Source of the DNA: Diphasiastrum complanatum
Taxonomy: Eukaryota > Streptophyta > Lycopodiopsida > Lycopodiales > Lycopodiaceae
Direction: 5' to 3'
DNA length: 64,000 nt
NCBI GenBank assembly: GCA_029204225.1
Contig: CM055099.1
Span: 40,149,192-40,213,191, forward strand
The notes beneath the pieces are model-generated. The model had not been told where the DNA came from, did not search any database, and saw nothing but the letters and a program-made list of their open reading frames with translations. Numbering within the stretch: the stretch's first letter is position 1; every line of letters starts with the position of its first letter. Below, one piece after another: positions 11,393 to 23,770 of this stretch. The translations under genes and the position numbers were made by a program.

Positions 11393-14300
11393 GATGGTGC
11401 TGCAGCCCTTCCCACTGCTGATGCACCACCCCCTTGTTCATTAATCCCCTCCTGTGGCACCCCTTCTAGAAAGGATGTCACTGCACCATCTTCTTGAGTT
11501 GAAGCACTGCTGCTAACTAGCATTGGAGCAAATCGTATCATTGGCAAAGCTAAGTGACAGGGATCAGTGTGCCGATTCTCCTGTTTTCTGAAGGTACTCT
11601 AGTGATCAGTTTGTATAGCAAACCATTATGTGCTCCCTTTAAAGCTCAAGGGATAGCGTCAGGATATAGCGGGACACTGTGACATTTGTGGCTAGGTGGT
11701 CAGCAAGTCTTTCCTCTTTCAGTTTGTTCTTCAGCGCTGAAGACTAAGCAATCTCCCATAGAGTTGTAACATGATTATAGTACGTGTCAGTGGTCTCAAA
11801 GCCTATGTTGCCCTATAATTCTAGTTCGGTGAGTCATTGCAAGTCCTTGGATGTTGTTGCAAGTTACATGCATGTCATGGACCCAGCCCCTTGTCATCTC
11901 TAGTTGAAAATAAACTTTCCCACTGATTAGATTTCAATCTATCATCAGCAACTTGGCAATTCAACTACACTTGGGAGCTCCACATCAATTCAATCTTGAA
12001 ATCTCACTATACTTTTAAGGTAAAAGCATATGTGTTGCAGCAGGCATCTTGCTATTTGGAAGGTGGAATCCAGCAACCCCTCAAAACATTTCAAAATTGT
12101 TGATGGAATTGTCATGGAAGTCAATAAGTATCCTGATGTCGACCATTTCATCACATTATTTATCTCTTTGTCTAGATCAAAAGGTTGGAAGGAGAATAGT
12201 CAACTTAATCAAAGGGTTGAAAACTGGAAAGATTATTAAAAAATGAGTCTGACTGCCTACATCATAGACGACATCACTCTTCTTCAAGTTCCTCCTCCTC
12301 ATGCAAATCATCAGCATCAGCATCAAAAGCCTCCAGAGTCCAAACAAAGGAAGGAAAAGAAGGGTGAAAAAAGCTCCAAGTTTGCTTTGCTTGCAAATCT
12401 CCACCTAATCACTGCTGCCCACTTCTAAATGCTACATTCACCTTGCAATCATCAAGGCCTCTGCGTAGAGTGCTCACACTACCAATTTGGCCACCTACCT
12501 CACCCTCCACAAGCTCCTCTTCTCTCCTAATGGCACGCTGGAAAATGGGGCTTCGCAGCGGCTGTATAAAAATTTACAGATTTTTTTTGGTTGGCATTCT
12601 GTCGTTCCGAACGCTGTGTTCCAACGCAACCCAGCTTTTACATAGTAATACGACCCAAAAAGGTATTGAAATTGAATTACAATAGAACCTAAGATCACAA
12701 AGTAGACATGCAATTTTCAAAGTCTTGAACCATCAACTCTACACATAGCGTTGACCAGTCACCAAATGTTATCAAGACAAGCCTTCGATGCTCAAGAGTA
12801 GGTACAAGTCACATGCCAAACATACAACACAGGATCATGAGGCCCATACCACATGGCCAAGGCTGAGAAAGAGTCTGTAGCAGATGATGGTGGTGATGAC
12901 GCTAAGGAAAAAGCCAATGTTTTAGGGGAGGGGGCTAATGAGGAGATGCATGTTGATGTCAAGGTATAAAATAAAAGCGTAGGTACAACCCACAACATCA
13001 AATGTAGACAATAACATATAAATAGTTCATTCCTAAAAATTATGATACAAACATAGAATAAAAACATATTATGTGGATACACATGATAGTAAGTACCATA
13101 GTTGCACAGAAACGCGTTTCTGAGCAAACACGTTTCTGAAACCGTGTTTCTCATAAATGCGTTTCTGATGCAGAAACGTTTTAACAAAATAAAAATAAAA
13201 ATTGGAAAAACAGCTTATGGCTGAAATTTTTTTAGGAAAGTGTTTTGCTTCTCAGAAGTGCAGTAGATAGGGCACAAACAGATCTTATTTTCAGTAGCTA
13301 TTTGGTTGTTATTTGCTCTGGTTCTCAATAAATGTTAATGCTACAGTTTGGGCTATCAACTGTGGATGATGATCACTTTTGCAATCATTTCACTGGAGAT
13401 ATAAGTGCAATGTGCATATGCATACAGTTGGGCGCATAAATATTGGGCCCTTATCGGCGCGCATTTGGACCCCCACTTTTTACCTTGGGGGGGGTGCAGG
13501 GGGGGTAGCGCCCGGGCCCCTTGCTACTGTCGCCGGCCAGTATTGATCACAAAAAAATTAAAAAAAAAACAAGTTTCTGAGAAACGCTACCATAATCCAT
13601 AATCGCGTTTCTGAACCGCATTTTCAGAAACACAGTGCGACTAAGGTAAGTACTAACATTTCATACATGTAGAAGCCTAAAGTCATGAATTGAGAGTTGG
13701 CAATATAGTGACCAAAACACATCAATGTAATGATTGTTACATAGTGGCCAATGAATTGCACTTGGAATTCATTCTTGGATCTTGGCCATAATATAAATTT
13801 TCATGCTCAATTTTGCACCAAACAATGTTTTTTTTTATCTCCCCTATCAAATCCATGCAAAGAAAACAAAAGCAAAGCATTCCAAATATGAACACTAAGA
13901 AGATAGAAATGTTCCAAAACATGTGTTCATAATTACACAACTCAAAATACAAAACAACTATGAGTTGTGATATACAACTTCAAGATTTGTTTGGACTTTT
14001 CATCACCTATGGATGTATTCATTTACCCTTCTATTTTGACTTTGACATGCGACAACAAAGAAGCCCATCCCATTGCAGCATCAAAATCTACAAACATAAA
14101 AAGATTTAGTGTATATCAAGTAACCTAGAAATGCACTATTCAAAGTAAAAGGTTATCCATCCTTACACGCATCACATTGAAGACATTCAATGCTTCCGTT
14201 GGACGTCTTGACCTTGCAAGAACACCAAGCAACGTTGTGTAGACATACCTGCTAATATACAGCTCCAACCAAATAAGCAAGTACCAAAGAACGGTCTCCA

Positions 14301-16203
14301 AAATAGAGACTTTTGCTAATGCAAACAAGATAGGCATGAGAAGTGCTAGTTAATGTAAGAATAACGAATAGCTGGAATTTGGTCGAAAGAAACACAAAAA
14401 CAAAGTCAATGTTCCAAGCACATAAAGATAATCAAAGATTTATATGTAAAAGATATTATCAACTCTAGAATTTGCATAGAATTATAGGCTTCCTCTGATC
14501 CTTAATCTTCCTTGCTCTAATATTTAACTTTTAAATACAGTGAGCGTATAAACATAGTCACTGTAAAGCCTTTGTTGACAAGTATTTAACAAGTCCATTC
14601 GAAACCTTTATATGTCCTTAAGTTTAAGGAACAGAACAAACAATTCTATCCAGTGCACTGAAGTTTAGTCGAATCCTTAAAAGAATGTAAAAAGCTGATT
14701 GATAATATACCCATGGTGTTCTAAGAAAATAGTTTACCATACATAAAAACTAGTTGCAATAGAGTATCAAAGATCATCCTTGTGAAACTTAGCGTTACTA
14801 ACAAGGAAAAAGTCGAGAGCTTGTTTCCTTGCTGATTTAGAAAAAGTTAAGTTACATGATACTGGAACTTAAAAACCCTCGCCCAACAAGCTAAAATACC
14901 CACCTGCTTTTGCAATGTTGGTATCGTTCGCGATCATGCACCCAATGAACAACATGCATCGCACAGCGCCAATTACCTAAATCTCCGAGTTTTTGCACAA
15001 GCTTCAGCACTCTGCCTTCTGTCAACTTTAATCTTCCTCTATGCATCAGCCTTGAAAATTGGAACCTCTTCATCCTGATATCTGCAGTATTGAGCCTCCA
15101 ATAAGACAAAGAACGACATTAAGTGGGTTTGCACCTCAAACTTTGCCACAAATAAAGCTACACAAACAAATCATCTGTGTTAACAGAAAAAGCTGGTGAT
15201 TTGTGATTTGGCACAGCTTACGAAAGAAACAAACATCCAGAGTAGACATAGTACACATTGCACAAGAAGGTAATTAAAAAACAAAAAGCAATAAAATCAA
15301 TCTTCTGTATTTCATTGATCCCGTTCATCCGTTAAACAGCAAAAAACTGGCTTTAGCTAAAGCTTACTGGTTTGCTAGCCAATTGAGATATATTTCTTCC
15401 TTATCAGCTGAAATAATCTGGCCACTGAAACATTTGTCATCCTCTTCTACGTCGTCATCGTTAAGAAAGAAATCCAACTCTCCCCTTCGGCGACAGAGGA
15501 GCATTTTCCTGAACTCGTCCAAATCTCTTCCTTGCAAAATTGTGCGTTTCATCTTTTTGCTATGAGCAGCATTTTCCACTTTGCTTGAAGATAGACCCGT
15601 TACGTCGTCAGGATTAACCCATTCAGCGCTCAAAAATCTTCCATCAACCTCTCTAACACTTCTCATCGAAGATAAACCTTTGTCCGCTGCCAGCAGCTCA
15701 CCTCCACCCTTAAAGCCTGATTCCACACTGCTGGGTCGCCCATCAAAGTCACGCTGCCCATGCAATTGCTCTTTGAATCCTGTATCTTTTTCCACAACCA
15801 TTTGTGTTGCATCAGGAAACCCAGCAACCGTGTCTGCCAATCTTTCTCTGAATGCCGTTTCCCAAAGATTTTCCCGCCCTGCGATGACTGCGCCTCCCTT
15901 GAGCTCCTTTCTCGCCTTCCTCCTAGCTTTCTGCATTTCTTTCTTCCTTAACTGATGCAACGTCTTGGCGTCGACATGGATGCCCCGCTTTTCCATCCTC
16001 CGTGCTGCTTTATTAGCACTGCGCTCAATCTTTGCATCATCTACATCGATTTTGCAACTAACCTGAAGCAGAGAACTAGTTCGGGGAGGCAGTGGGGTTA
16101 TGGCAATGGGTCGGCATCGCCAAGTAGAAATGGCATTTGCGAAGGAGAAGGAAGAGGAGGAAGAGAGGTGTGCGATGGAGGGCTGCAAGGAAAGAAGCAG
16201 CAT
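10855..16203 (-). CDS. Chloroplast-targeted pentatricopeptide repeat protein, DG1/EMB2279-like (5' four exons, 3' end not found)
   Basis: PPR proteins bind organelle RNA and act in its expression. Exons (minus): 16203-15368, 15095-14904, 14248-14167, 11046-10855; 434 codons. Donors are GTAAGC, GTGGGT, GTAAGG and GTAAGT, acceptors end in AG, and all phases join. The start is the ATG at 16203-16201. A Ser-rich N-terminus resembles a plastid transit peptide. A K/R-rich region follows (KKEMQKARRKARKELKGG), then an acidic stretch (NDDDVEEDD). The joined exons read SRYVYTTLLGVLARSRRP and YPDMAAYHCLAVTLGQAG, the conserved block of Arabidopsis DG1 (At5g67570) and EMB2279/SOT5 (At1g30610), then LPDVIIYNA. 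The next exon, expected to continue with a VLNAC-like motif, was not located and may lie beyond position 1. Intron 3 (3120 bp) holds a (CT)n tract and a hAT-type MITE. The gene looks functional so far: no internal stops. Confidence 0.85.
11320..11390. repeat. (CT)n microsatellite
   Basis: About 71 bp of pure CT dinucleotide within intron 3 of the PPR gene, preceded by an A-rich run (aagaaaaaaaacc). Confidence 0.98.
11391..13096. other. Intron 3 of the PPR gene, no recognised gene
   Basis: AT-rich non-coding sequence. Short frames occur on both strands at 12030-12713 without family motifs. Nothing recognisable apart from the elements listed separately. Confidence 0.5.
13097..13645. mobile_element. 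hAT-type MITE with 8-bp target-site duplication
   Basis: Flanking direct repeats GTAAGTAC lie at 13089-13096 and 13646-13653, exactly 8 bp as expected for hAT. The termini are CATAGTTGCAC and (reverse complement of the right end) CTTAGTCGCAC, 9 of 11 matching. Subterminal regions are packed with GTTTCTGA/TCAGAAAC motifs in both orientations, typical of transposase-binding subterminal repeats. The 549-bp element has no transposase ORF. A C/G-rich core with two long G runs lies near 13490-13510. It sits inside PPR intron 3. Confidence 0.75.
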
Positions 16204-16628
16204 GGTTGCACGAGCTCCACTATCACCACCATTATTATTGTTTCATATCATTCTTCAATTTCACTCCATCCACCATCGTTTCCATGCATTCTCTGAAAAC
16301 CGGCATAATAGTCTCCAAAACGCTCCATCTTTCTCCAAAATTTGCTCTTCCAAAGGAATGCGAGGCACATGTACTTCCTAGAAAATCAAAATCAAATCAA
16401 ATTTTGAAGGCCCACCCAAACCCAAGAAAAACCCGTGGTGCATTTTATTCATAGAAAAAATTAATAGGTACATTGATGATAAATATATATACGTTTTCAA
16501 AGGGGAAGTTTAACCAAGTGTAAGCGCAAACAAGAGCGAAGCTGTGCACTACAACTAAGATTAGTTTAGATCTCGGCATTAAGAAAAGGTGCAAAAACTA
16601 TGATGATGTTAGCAAGAGTCTTTGCCAA
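16204..16628. promoter_or_regulatory. Upstream region of the PPR gene (inferred promoter and 5' UTR)
   Basis: About 425 bp lie between the PPR start codon and the gypsy remnant. No clear TATA box is assigned. The plus-strand frames here are shadows of non-coding DNA. Confidence 0.35.
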
Positions 16629-16952
16629 GTGACTACAGTAGATTGTGAAACCAGATTGATGGCTGTTCAATGCACTAGCAGGGTAGAAAGCTCGTCGCAA
16701 AGCATGCATGATCGTCGATTACATAAGAAGGATCCGAAGGAAGGAGATATTGCCTTGATGTATAAAACGAAACTTATTAAAGGAAAATTGAAATTCACAG
16801 GTGAAGGGCCATACAGATTTAAAGAAATTTTATCTTACAGATCAGTGATCCTGAAACACCTTGATGGACGAAGATTTGATACCCCTGTGAATGGCAGCCG
16901 ACTACACAAGTTTTGGCAGCCAAACCCACCAGTCTTTTTTATCCTTTTTTGA
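16629..16952 (+). pseudogene. Ty3/gypsy integrase C-terminal fragment
   Basis: The frame reads GDIALMYKTKLIKGKLKF, TGEGPYRFKEIL and LKHLDGRRFDTPVNGSRLHK, followed by FW. This is the GPY/F-type C-terminal module of gypsy integrases (basic K segment, G-P-Y/F, L-x-D-L-x-G, VNGxRLK). Integrase inserts element cDNA into the genome. Only the C-terminal end is present; no catalytic DDE part is seen upstream. It ends with TGA at about 16952. Confidence 0.75.
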
Positions 16953-17750
16953 TTTTGCAATTTTGTTGTTTTCGATTAGTTATTTTAAACTCTTTTGAAA
17001 AAATATATATATATATATAAATGAAAAAAGAAAAAAAATGATAAGCAAAAGTCAAAAAAGTCATTAGATCAGAAAAAAATGAAGTAAAATATTTTCATGA
17101 ATCAAATTTTTGAGGAAAAGTGACCTAAAAATCACAATTAGGGTTAGATTTTGATACAAACAGTCATAGTAACCTTTGCCAAGTTGTCAGATGATAAATC
17201 TAGCTCCTATATTGAGTTGGGCGAAGGTTAGTTTGTAGCAGAAATGTCTATTTTCCAGCTAGGCGAGAGTTAAGCTCTATGTCACATTGAGAATCTTCGA
17301 GCATAAGGCACTCATTATGAACCTTCACCGACCTAACAAATGAATTCAAAACATCAAAATTAGATTGGGCAAAGATTGAAACCCTGAAAAATTTATATAA
17401 TACAGTACATGGGCAAAGAATGCACTTAGGCAAGGGTTGATCTTCACAATCTTCGTCGAGCTACCCTATTGGTCATGAACCTTCGCCGAAATTTTTGTAA
17501 GTTATTTTCATAGTACTGAGCATGCCTGCAAATTTTCGTCCAAAACTGATCAGCCAAACTAGCATTTTGTCTAATAAACCCTCCAAATTTGCCTATATAA
17601 GGGCCTATTTCGAATTCCTTTCTCACCAGTGCTAGCGAAGCTCTTGCAAATTTTTCCTGCAACCAAACTTTTTCATTCCAAACAGCCTTCTGATACGCTC
17701 CCAAGCTCTCTGAGCATCTTTTCTACTAATCTTACCTACCTTATTACTAC
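16953..17750. other. Downstream gypsy DNA, no recognised gene
   Basis: AT-rich sequence with a short (TA)n at about 17004-17019. It carries several variants of a ggcgaag/ttcgccgaa word around 17220, 17330 and 17490. It probably includes the 3' region or LTR of the gypsy remnant, but no LTR boundary could be fixed. Confidence 0.35.
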
Positions 17751-17754
17751 AACC

Positions 17755-19440
17755 ATGTCTTCTACTGAATCAGAGACCTCTACTTCGCCCGTATCCATTG
17801 TCTTGTGTGATGTTCCAACCTCAACAGACATCATGGCCTTGCCTAGCACTGGTTGAGTGGCTGAGTGGTTAACCCTCGCTGAGCCTATGCTCAAAGCGAT
17901 GGAGCCATTTCATTCTCAAACAAAATCAGTATGGAGTTCATAAGTATGGCTTTTGGCACGTGGGACGAAGTTTCACATTACCCTCCAAGGAGTAGTGCAC
18001 AAGGTACGGGTATCGGAATCCGCCCTTGTTGTCATAGGAATTGTTTCTCGCCCTTGACCTGTCCCATCGCACAAATAGGCCAATATTGCTATTAAGCCTT
18101 TTATAAACACTCGAGTGGCCTAGTACCATACAAACGATGGCTATCTTCTAGAAGCCATTCATGACCCATTGCTTCGTGTAGTTGCCAGCTCCTAAACAAT
18201 TTTGCGATGGTTGGCATCCTACGGAAGGAGAGGATTTCATCACAAATCCTCTACCATTTGGTTGAATCATATTATGAGTTGGATAAGGGGACTGTCCAGC
18301 CATATGACTGGTACAAAATGGTTATTGGAGAGTTGAAGAGAGCTCTAAATTCTAATACTAAAAAGCGATTCGTTGTTGGATCTCTTCTCTCGTCCTTGGT
18401 CGCGTCCTATTTGGAGAGCAAGGTGTACGGATTCAAGGCTGATTTTGTGTTAGCAATGTATGAGCTAGCACCTGTTGGATCCTCTCACCAGGCACCCACA
18501 TCTCAGAGTCAACGACAGGTACATAGCGAGATCGTTTCACCCAACTCACCTCCTGTGGCCTGTCGACATACTTAGCAAAAACAGCCAGTTGCGCAACGTC
18601 TCCCTACCGCCAGCCGCTCTGAACTTCCTATTCTCCCATCCTCTGCCACCACCCTCGCCACCGATTCCTCAACAATGCCTTTCGTGACAATTGGCTCCTC
18701 AATTCAAGTTGTAGAAGCGCAAGCTACCTCTTCCCCACATACCACAGCCATGTCGCCAGCTACCCAAAAGTTCAAAGAATATTTTGATGATTCCAACCCC
18801 TTGGACCGGAACGAAACTTTTGTTATGCCCTAGAGTCCTGCTCCATTTGACCCAAACTCCCACAAAATAGAATACCAAGCACCTTGTCTTTTCAGCTTCT
18901 GGTATGCCTAGCGAAGATTTTTTATGCTCAGGTACCAAACGGACACGAGGGTGAAGATGTTTTCGAACAAGAAGATCTGCAAGCAACACTTCAAGCCAAA
19001 TCAGCCCAACATGCTGGATATGCTCCTGCATCAACCACATTACTTGTTGTCACTCTTGATTCTAGTGACATCCTATGGATTCACACCCACCAAGGAAAAA
19101 TGATCCAGAATATGATGGAGGGAAAAGAAACTATGGAGAAGAGAATATCAAAACTGGGATCAGAAAACACCTTGAGCAGCTAGAAGCTGATAAAAGTCAA
19201 TCGTGAGCTCCAGATCGCCCAGTAGCATGAAGCCAAACCTCAAAAAGGCCCATCAAAATGAAGGGGCACTAGGAGACTATGTGGTCAAACTCCAAGAAGC
19301 ATTCAAGGACAAGTCAACAAGGTCGTCTGAGAAGCCAGGCAACAGATCTCTCTCTTGCAAGGCCAATTGGATATGGCACAACTGAAAAAAGAGTGCATTC
19401 TGAAGGAGTTGGACACTATTGTGGAAGAGCCGGATAATAT
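17755..19440 (+). pseudogene. Degenerate retroelement ORF, family not recognised
   Basis: An ATG at 17755 (MSSTESETSTSPVS) starts a frame that, with stops and shifts, continues through VAEWLTLAEPMLKAM and later KERISSQILYHLVESYYEL (18207-18575). It ends in a coiled-coil-like tail near 19320-19440 (QQISLLQGQLDMAQLKKE). The layout of an ORF downstream of a gypsy integrase end, with a C-terminal coil, suggests a retroelement structural protein. No known domain is recognised. At least six in-frame breaks make it a pseudogene. Confidence 0.4.
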
Positions 19441-19465
19441 GTTCCACATACCAATGGTGTGGGCT

Positions 19466-20160
<695 letters not shown>

Positions 20161-20234
20161 TCCCTCTTGCATTATTCAACTTTACATTAACAAGATTGTT
20201 AACAGTTGCTAAACTGATCAATAGATCGATTTAT

Positions 20235-20778
20235 TGTTGGAGCGTGAAGACATTATGATCTGGTATCTGGAATGCCTTGTAAATCCACAGATGAACGACG
20301 CGACAGTCCTTTGATTTTTGGCCTTTGCCTTTAGTTAAGGGCAACCTTCAACATTGTAGGACACCTTCGGCATTTGTAGGGCACCTTCGCAATTTCAAAA
20401 GCAAGTGTCACAATTTTCGCCTATCATAAACTGTGTGTAAAAATACAGTGTTGCATTTTGCCCTAATTGTCACCTATCAGAAACGCAGTGTCGCATTTTA
20501 AAAAGTGTCAATTTTTTTGGAAGTGCCTAAATGGCCCAAAGAACAACTTGCATATGTGTCGCTAAACACTTAGTGGCAAATTAAAGAAAGAAACGACAGT
20601 GTCAGGTGTCGGGTTTTTTGCCTGTGTTGAGAAAAATTGCAGACTATGGTGACAATTAATTCAAATATACAGACTGTTGGAAAACAGTTCATTTTATGCA
20701 AGTTGCATTTGAGAGAGTAAAAATCAGAGAAGGAAGAAGGGCTTTTGGGATGAGTAGGAGTTAGATTAAATTCCAACA
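20235..20778 (-). mobile_element. 3' LTR of minus-strand copia element A
   Basis: The LTR has TGTTGG at both ends in inverted orientation. On the minus strand it starts TGTTGGAATT at 20778, right after a purine tract (cttaagggggag), and ends CTCCAACA at 20235. It carries the words gcgacactg, tttttacacaca and ggtgtcctac, which also occur in the LTR at 30357-31485. The two LTRs therefore belong to related families. Confidence 0.7.
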
Positions 20779-21091
20779 CTCCCCCTTAAGCTAACTGCTA
20801 TGAATCTGATCTACAATTGAGACTTATTATTTCTACTAAAGTAGAATGTTTACCTCTAGACAATGGCTTTGTCAAAATATTAGCCAACGTACTGTTTGTA
20901 TGACAGTAACTTAGTACAACATCTAGGTTCTGAACTTTCTCTCTAAGAAAATGGAACTAAACTTCTATGTGTTTAGCTCTAGCATGAGTACGTGGGTTCA
21001 GAGATAGAGCTATGCAGCTCTGATTGTCGCACTAGAGTATTGTTGGACTGATCTGTGGGAATTGCAGACCCTGAAGCAGCCTCCTTAGCCA

Positions 21092-23068
21092 TGAAGAAAC
21101 AAAACTTTTATGTTTACAAAGCATTGCTAGCTTTCAGCCCTCATCTTGATGAAGATGTTCGCGAACACGAAAGTCGGGAGACACAAAACACGAAAAGTTT
21201 TGCGAACACGAAAATCAAAGGAAATGAAGACGAACGGTTCGCGAACACGAAAGATTCACGAACGAGAATCTTTTGCGGTCTGGCACAAGAATCTTTCGCG
21301 GTCCAGTACGAGAGAAAGGCAGATGAGCAAAATGAAACCAACGATGGAAATGGAACCAACAACATAGACGAAACCAACGATGCGACACGAAAAATGTCGC
21401 GAAACCCGTTTTGCCCTCACGCTCCAAAGAGTACCAGCAAAGATCACGCAAGTACCCAGAAGTACAGAAATCTAATCTGATGGCATGACGTTAGCAGATA
21501 CTAAGATGAAAGATATATTTCTATCACTACATAACTCTGGAGCAAAGAATGCAGTGTCAGCTGAGAAGCAACTCACATACCTGTTGAGAGTCTTACCCAG
21601 ATCATTCCAGACAACGAGGACCTTGCTCGTGGAAGATCCTACCATGAACCTCGAAAAGGCAATTGTCGAGATTCGAGAGGAAGTCGAGGCCAGAGAACAT
21701 CTTGATCACAAAGAAAAATCCAAGAAGCAATTTAAGCCTAAGAGGGAGTCAATCAAAGGCAGGATCGTGATCAACAAGCAGAGGGGACCAGCAAGAGCAA
21801 CTGGAAGACCAAAGGGAGGTCAAAACAACTAGGTGCAGAAAAGAAGACTTGCATGAGAAGCACATTGCGATCAAGTATCACTTGATCAGGAATCTAATTG
21901 AAAAGAAGATGATGCAAACCACCTTCATAGGAACGAAAGACATGGTTGCTGACATCTTCACCAAAGCCCTGGACAAAGGACTCTTTGAGAAATAGAGGAG
22001 CAGTTTCAGGATCATAAAGCTATCATGCTTTGAGAGGGAGCTGAAGAAACAAAACGTTTCTGTTTACAAAGCCTTGCTAGCTTTCAGCCCTCATCCTGAC
22101 GAAGATGTTTGCGAACACGAAAGTCAAAAGACACAAAACACGAAAAGCTTCTTGAACACGAAAGTCAAAGGAAACAAAGACGAACGGTTCGTGAACACGA
22201 AAGATTCATGAACGAGAATCTTTTGCGGTCCAGTACGAGAGAAAGGCAGACGAGCAAAAACCAATGATGAAAATGGAACCGACGACGGAGACAAAACCAA
22301 TGACACGACACGAAAAATGTAGCGAAACCCGTTTTGCCCTCACGCTCCAAAGAGTACCAACAAAGATCACGCAAGTACCCAAAAGTATAAAAATCTGATC
22401 TGATGGCATGACGTCAGCAGATACTCCCTAGGTCGTGGCTAATCTGTCACTCTTGTAATTCCCTGATTAGTTGTAGATGCTTAATCACTCTAATGTTAGA
22501 ATTACATAGAGCAACTATACTTACTAGATCTTACTTGACATATAGATCAACAAAATACACACACAGTGTAAGGTAGCAGTCTAATACTAGTAAGCAATTA
22601 AGACGAAATACAGACAACAAGTCTGTCTGCGTGCGAGACGAGTTCTGTGATCAGGATCCATAGAGATCCAACTGTCCGCTAGTAGAGCGAGACGATTGCT
22701 CGTGAGAGAACCGTGCTTCTCCCATGCCAACGCACTGTGTGGATTTGCATGCAGTGCTTGAAGAAATCAAAGAAAAATCAATATAGATGACTTTCTTGTT
22801 GTGTCTGATCTCGAATACAAATGCTTTTGCTGTTATTCATATGTCTGAGTTTTCTTGTTCATTTTAAATTCCACACCTTGGTTGAAACTATGTTGAATGC
22901 TGCATTATTTTATAAACGTAGATCAGTAGTGCCCGACTACATTCTGGAGGACTGTAGGAGTGATTCACCCGGCAGTGTCTAACGATCGCATCTGAACTCC
23001 ATTCGAATCGCAAGAGGAATTGCGGTTGCTTCGCCCTTCGCGAAAAGCTTTGCGACTGATCATCATCA
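21092..23068 (+). mobile_element. Deleted Ty1-copia element B nested in element A, TSD AGCCA
   Basis: Target duplication AGCCA lies at 21087-21091 and 23069-23073. The left LTR starts TGAAGAAACAAAAC at 21092 and breaks off at about 21502. The right LTR (22042-23068, about 1027 bp) starts after a purine tract (tttgagagggagc) and ends in CA. The first ~385-410 bp of both LTRs align. Between them are a gag fragment (21485-21832: MKDIFLSLHNSGAKNAV, KQLTYLLRVLPRSF) and an RNase H end (about 21850-21995: HEKHIAIKYHLIRNLIEKK, VADIFTKALDKG). The left LTR's 3' part, PBS, gag start, protease, integrase and RT are all deleted. Confidence 0.85.
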
Positions 23069-23639
23069 AGCCAAATGATCTCCTTCATTGCTGATGTAGC
23101 TGCAACGTATTTGCATTCTGTAGAGGACAACGTAATGTATTTTTGCTTTCTGCTGTTCCATGAAATGGGTCCTCTTGGAAGGAAACAAATATAACCTGAT
23201 GTGGATTTTTTGGTATCCACGTCTCCTGCCCAATCGGAATCTGAGTAGGTAGTCAGTGTGAGTGAAACTTCTGTGTTGTTGTTGTAACTCAAGGCATAGT
23301 GCTTTGAGGCTTGAATGTACTTCAAAACACTTTGCAGGGCTTTCCAGTGTTGTAGACTTGGATTGGACATGAATTGCGACAGTGTGCTCATAGTTGTGCA
23401 AGATCAAGTCGTGTGCAGATCATAGAGTACATGATAGAACCTATGACTGACTGATAGGGGTACTTGCACATTTCTTGCTAATTTGCCTTCATTCTGAGGC
23501 ACATGTCTTTGGATAGTTTGCATCTTGGATCCACAGGAGTATTTGTGGGTTTGCAATCCTCCATGCCATATCTGCAAAGTACATTGATTAGGTAAAATTG
23601 TTGGCTTATGGTGATCCTTCTGCTCGCGCCAAACTAAGC

Positions 23640-23770
23640 ATTGCTCTCTATTGCTCTTGTTGTTGTTTTCTCTCTCTCTCTCTCTTAGATTTGGGTGCCC
23701 AGCCTCTTCTCTCTTGTTTTTTGTAGAGATTGATTGATAACTAGATCTTGTGACTTGACTCTTGCTTTCC
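23640..23770. repeat. CT-rich insert within element A
   Basis: Short non-coding stretch between the RT end and the integrase remnant, with tctctctctctctct at about 23671-23688. No gene. Confidence 0.5.

Noticed and set aside
17850-17930. Possible tRNA (ggctgagtggttaa resembles a tRNA A-box)
   Set aside because: No matching B-box GGTTCRANNC at the right distance and no acceptor or anticodon stem pairing.
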